DNA of 26,921 bases, from the NCBI GenBank assembly GCA_017466455.1, contig JAFTUD010000023.1:1-26921 (forward strand), in the 5' to 3' direction. Shown here piece by piece: positions 24,516 to 26,921 of this stretch. Position 1 is the first letter of the stretch. Each line of letters starts with the position of its first letter. The notes under the pieces are model-generated. The model was not told where the DNA came from. It ran no database searches and was given only the letters and a program-made list of their open reading frames with translations. Made by a program: the position numbers and the translations under genes. Source of the DNA: Clostridia bacterium. GTDB taxonomy: Bacteria > Bacillota_A > Clostridia > Oscillospirales > CAG-272.

Positions 24516-24550
24516 GAAAATTGCTTACTAAGGTAGGCAATTTTCTTTTT
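24516..24550 (+). terminator. gdhA terminator
   Basis: A 13-bp stem (24516-24528 with 24533-24545, one G-T pair, loop TAAG) followed by five T, 27 nt after the gdhA stop. Confidence 0.9.
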
Positions 24551-24687
24551 GTTAAAAGGAAAAATTGAATTTAATAAATTTTAAAATCTATAAATTTCAA
24601 AAACAACGAATTTAAAAATTTAAAAATTTTAAAAACGCAATTTAATTCTCCGAAAAGCCTCTGTCACCAAGCGGATTAAATCTCCTC
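24551..24687. other. AT-rich intergenic spacer
   Basis: No gene is seen. From about 24565 to 24640 it consists of repeated AATTTAAAA-like words, alternating A and T tracts likely to be easily melted or curved. It lies upstream of the deacetylase promoter. Confidence 0.5.
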
Positions 24688-24716
24688 TTGACATTCTCGC
24701 TTATAAATGCTATACT
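24688..24716 (+). promoter_or_regulatory. Promoter of the deacetylase lipoprotein gene
   Basis: TTGACA (24688-24693), a 17-nt spacer and TATACT (24711-24716), about 40 nt before the ATG. Confidence 0.85.
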
Positions 24717-24756
24717 TAAAATGTATAACGACTTTTAAATTAACGCGAGGAAATAA

Positions 24757-26721
24757 ATGAAAAAATTACTGTTAGTTTTCATATCATTACTGCTTGCCCT
24801 CTCAATGCTTTCCTGTGATATTCAGGGAGTTATAGACGGAATTATTGAAGACATTTCACCCTCTCAAACCGAAAAGCCAAGCACCGAGAGCGAGGAAAGC
24901 GAAGACGAAGAAGAGGACGATGAGGAAGAGGATGATGAGGAAGAGGACGATGAGGAAAGCTCCGAGCCATCAAGCGAAAGCTCCTCTCAAACGCCGGCAC
25001 CCCCGCAATTTTCCTACGGACCCGATACAACCGTTTATTCAAACGAAGTTACCTCTGACGGTAAATGGATATACGGAAGCTATTCTTTAAAGGCGCCCGT
25101 TTTCTCAAATTACTATAACGGATATACATCAGCCCTCACCTTTACCTTTGACGACGGATATGATACAGGCACGGGCGAATTTGTAAATAGCATTTTTGAG
25201 CAGTATGGCTTCAGAGGCACAGCAATGCTTGGACCATGCTTCCTTAATGATACAAATATTCCGATATGGAACAAAATTCTTGCCAAGGGCTATCTTGATG
25301 TCGGATGCCACGGCTATGACCATGAAGAGCCGACAACCCTTGCGCAGTCAAAATATGAGCACGAAATTAAGGACGCAATCTATTTCTTAAGGGAAAAGTT
25401 CCCGACCCAAAGGGTCTTGACCTTCGCCACCCCCTATGCCCACATAAACGACTCCTATGAGGCGTATCTTGACGACTTCGTAATCTCCAACCGTCTTGAG
25501 CTTGGCGGAGAACTCGTTCAGGTTGGCGAGGACTATAATATTTACAGAGTTAAGTCCTATTCCTTCAATAGAGACGCAATCGTTGAAAACCATAACCAAA
25601 TCATCGCAGGAAACCTCAAGAAAAATGGCGCTTGGGTCGTTGAGCTTGTTCACTGCGTGCTTGATGGTGCGTATAATAGCACCGATATTTCCAAGGAAAA
25701 GTTCGCTCAGCATTGTAGCTATCTTAACAGCACCTTCAAAAACACCGTTTGGTTTGCATCGTTTGAGGATGTTTCAATCTATCTGAAGCAGGTTGAAAAC
25801 GCAAAAATCAATTATGTCGCCTCTGATAAAGAGTCAATGACAATAAATGTAACCTGCGACCTTGACAAGAATATTTATAACATTCCAATGACTGCAAAGC
25901 TCCAGATCCCCTTTACAATTAACTCTGCATACGCGGTAATTGACGGAGTAGAGTATGACCTCAGCGTTTCAAAGGGAAGCGGAGTTAATACAGTAACAGT
26001 AAGAGACCTTCCCGTAAACGGCTCTGATGTAAAAATTTACTTTGGCGGCAATGATGCGTGCGATAACGGCTGTGCCCATATGTATCAATATGGCGAAAAT
26101 ATAAGCGCAACCTGCCAAAGCCGAGGCTATACGGTTGGAACCTGTATTATTTGCGGTAACTCCTTCAAAACAAAATATACAAAGGTAAAGGAGCATGAGC
26201 TTTCAGATGAAAGAGTAGTTGAAAAGGAGCCAACCTCGACCGAAAACGGACTTATCACCATAAAATGCCTGAACTGTGATTATAAGAAGGAAATTATAAC
26301 ATCAATAGCCGACATCACAGAAAGCGGAACTCTTACCACAACCGACGGAATAAATCAGTGGGTATATCCAAGTGATATAATTGACGGAAATAAAGGCACC
26401 GCATGGGTTTGCGGAACAAATAATCCCGAAATTGTGCTTGCCTTTAATGAAAAGTATGTAACAAAAACAGAGATTACTCTAAAAAGGAGTCTTGGCGTAG
26501 CCCAAAAATTCACCGTATCTGCATATGACGGAGAGGCGTGGCACGAGATCGGCTCGTGGGACTATAATGAGGACACATCAACCGAAGATATTATCACACT
26601 TAGCTTTGATGTGAATATGAACGCAAAGCAAATCAAATACTACTTTGATTCATCAGCAAGTGGCTGTACCTCAATAAACGAAATCACCGTCTTGGCAATA
26701 AACGAGCAAGAAAAGAAATAA
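24757..26721 (+). CDS. NodB-type polysaccharide deacetylase lipoprotein
   Basis: A 654-residue predicted lipoprotein that would remove N- or O-acetyl groups from a cell-wall or other polysaccharide. Signal peptide with lipid-anchoring C20 (the lipobox MLSC is imperfect); a very acidic Glu/Asp then Ser-rich linker (about 40-85); a NodB homology domain (about 120-350) with the metal-site pair D132/D133 in TFTFDDGYD and H185/H189 in HGYDH, all four expected ligands or base present; a beta-rich region (about 360-435); a paired-cysteine CxxC module like that of the CotH protein (about 437-520); and a C-terminal coagulation factor 5/8-like (discoidin) domain (about 525-645), usually carbohydrate-binding. 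The GAGG site in GCGAGG precedes the ATG. It is a single-gene unit ending at 26751-26777. The substrate cannot be told from sequence. Confidence 0.85.
   Translation: MKKLLLVFISLLLALSMLSCDIQGVIDGIIEDISPSQTEKPSTESEESEDEEEDDEEEDDEEEDDEESSEPSSESSSQTPAPPQFSYGPDTTVYSNEVTSDGKWIYGSYSLKAPVFSNYYNGYTSALTFTFDDGYDTGTGEFVNSIFEQYGFRGTAMLGPCFLNDTNIPIWNKILAKGYLDVGCHGYDHEEPTTLAQSKYEHEIKDAIYFLREKFPTQRVLTFATPYAHINDSYEAYLDDFVISNRLELGGELVQVGEDYNIYRVKSYSFNRDAIVENHNQIIAGNLKKNGAWVVELVHCVLDGAYNSTDISKEKFAQHCSYLNSTFKNTVWFASFEDVSIYLKQVENAKINYVASDKESMTINVTCDLDKNIYNIPMTAKLQIPFTINSAYAVIDGVEYDLSVSKGSGVNTVTVRDLPVNGSDVKIYFGGNDACDNGCAHMYQYGENISATCQSRGYTVGTCIICGNSFKTKYTKVKEHELSDERVVEKEPTSTENGLITIKCLNCDYKKEIITSIADITESGTLTTTDGINQWVYPSDIIDGNKGTAWVCGTNNPEIVLAFNEKYVTKTEITLKRSLGVAQKFTVSAYDGEAWHEIGSWDYNEDTSTEDIITLSFDVNMNAKQIKYYFDSSASGCTSINEITVLAINEQEKK
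24910..24954 (+). repeat. 15-bp in-frame acidic microrepeat
   Basis: Three copies of a 15-bp unit (24910-24924, 24925-24939, 24940-24954), differing at one base, encode Glu-Glu-Asp-Asp-Glu three times in the linker of the deacetylase. Such tracts change length easily by slippage without loss of frame. Confidence 0.8.
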
Positions 26722-26750
26722 TCTAAACAAAAAAGAAATAATCTAAACAA
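26711..26750 (+). repeat. 20-bp perfect tandem duplication over the stop codon
   Basis: Bases 26711-26730 and 26731-26750 are identical. The first copy contains the last codons and the TAA stop of the deacetylase gene; the second repeats them just before the terminator. This looks like a recent slippage or target-type duplication. Confidence 0.9.
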
Positions 26751-26777
26751 AAAATACCGAGCCATGCTCGGTATTTT
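26751..26777 (+). terminator. Deacetylase gene terminator
   Basis: A 12-bp perfect stem (26751-26762 with 26766-26777, loop CAT) whose 3' arm ends in TTTTT. A-tract and T-tract flanks make it probably two-way. Confidence 0.85.
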
Positions 26778-26804
26778 TAATTGGAGTCTTTAGCGGAAAT
26801 AAAC

Positions 26805-26921
26805 CACCAGTTAAACTGGTGAGGGTAAAAAATCTTTAGATACAAGTAAAAAAAGAGACCTCCTATGATATAATGATAAAGGTTCGCCAACCGTATCAAA
26901 AAACATAGGAGGAATGTCAAA
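26805..26921 (+). mobile_element. Probable left end of an insertion sequence (cut by the window edge)
   Basis: Just past the deacetylase terminator lies a 7-bp perfect hairpin with a 3-nt loop (26805-26811 with 26815-26821), then an extended -10 promoter and a ribosome binding site buried in an inverted repeat (26859-26912), and the window ends at a possible ATG TCA AA. A subterminal hairpin followed by a translation-shielded first gene is the layout of IS200/IS605-type ends. The exact boundary is not visible and no transposase residue is in view, so the family is inference. Confidence 0.4.
26859..26912 (+). promoter_or_regulatory. Ribosome-binding-site-sequestering inverted repeat around a promoter
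   Basis: CCTCCTATG (26859-26867) is the exact complement of CATAGGAGG (26904-26912), which contains the ribosome binding site AGGAGG. The extended -10 element TGATATAAT (26866-26874) lies at the end of the left arm, so RNA starting at about 26881 lacks that arm and is translatable, while read-through RNA from outside carries both arms and hides the site. This is the anti-read-through device known from IS10 and IS200. Confidence 0.65.

Noticed and set aside
26914..26921. ATG at 26914 as a certain start codon
   Set aside because: It is only 1 nt from the ribosome binding site; the true start is probably a few bases beyond the window.

Overview
The window looks like chromosomal DNA of a moderately AT-rich Clostridia-type Firmicute, probably an uncultured gut or rumen commensal. 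The grounds are a rifamycin-sensitive-type RpoB with a clostridial acidic tail, AAGGAG-type ribosome binding sites, canonical TTGACA-17-TATAAT promoters, AsnA, clostridial GdhA and TrkAH, and secreted proteins built from BspA-like leucine-rich repeats, InlB-type B-repeats, a dockerin and a CotH domain. The species call is inference; no rRNA is present.

Layout, left to right: rpsT (minus) diverges from an rpoB-rpoC operon with its own strong promoter; rplJL is not upstream and rpsL/rpsG are not downstream. Next are plsY (plus) and, sharing a two-way terminator with it, a 1244-residue secreted LRR/dockerin/CotH protein (minus). That gene diverges from asnA-eamA across a short promoter region carrying a 20-bp-phased direct repeat. 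From about 15.0 to 17.7 kb there is an accessory cassette: a degenerate minus-strand reading frame, a leader with a 17-codon peptide and two terminators, an overlapping second short ORF, a P-loop ATPase of the isolated ABC class (ABC_ATPase/MRB1-like), and a translationally coupled XRE regulator. It abuts a tRNA-Leu(UAG) gene on the minus strand. Then come trkA-trkH, an LRR/B-repeat lipoprotein (minus), gdhA, and a NodB-type polysaccharide deacetylase lipoprotein. The right edge appears to enter an insertion sequence whose transposase would lie beyond the window.

Most genes are single-gene or two-gene transcription units, each with a recognisable promoter and intrinsic terminator, so the window is a mosaic of core functions (transcription, phospholipid synthesis, asparagine and glutamate nitrogen metabolism, potassium uptake) and cell-surface proteins. 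The strongest candidate for an undescribed system is the 15.3-17.7 kb cassette. Its leader can fold so that opening the first terminator releases an arm that opens the second: a two-step antitermination relay under control of translation of the peptide MMNTYIYRMSYVSPAVC. This suggests that the ABC-class ATPase is induced by ribosome stalling, for example by a translation inhibitor. The base pairings are seen in the sequence; the function is inference.
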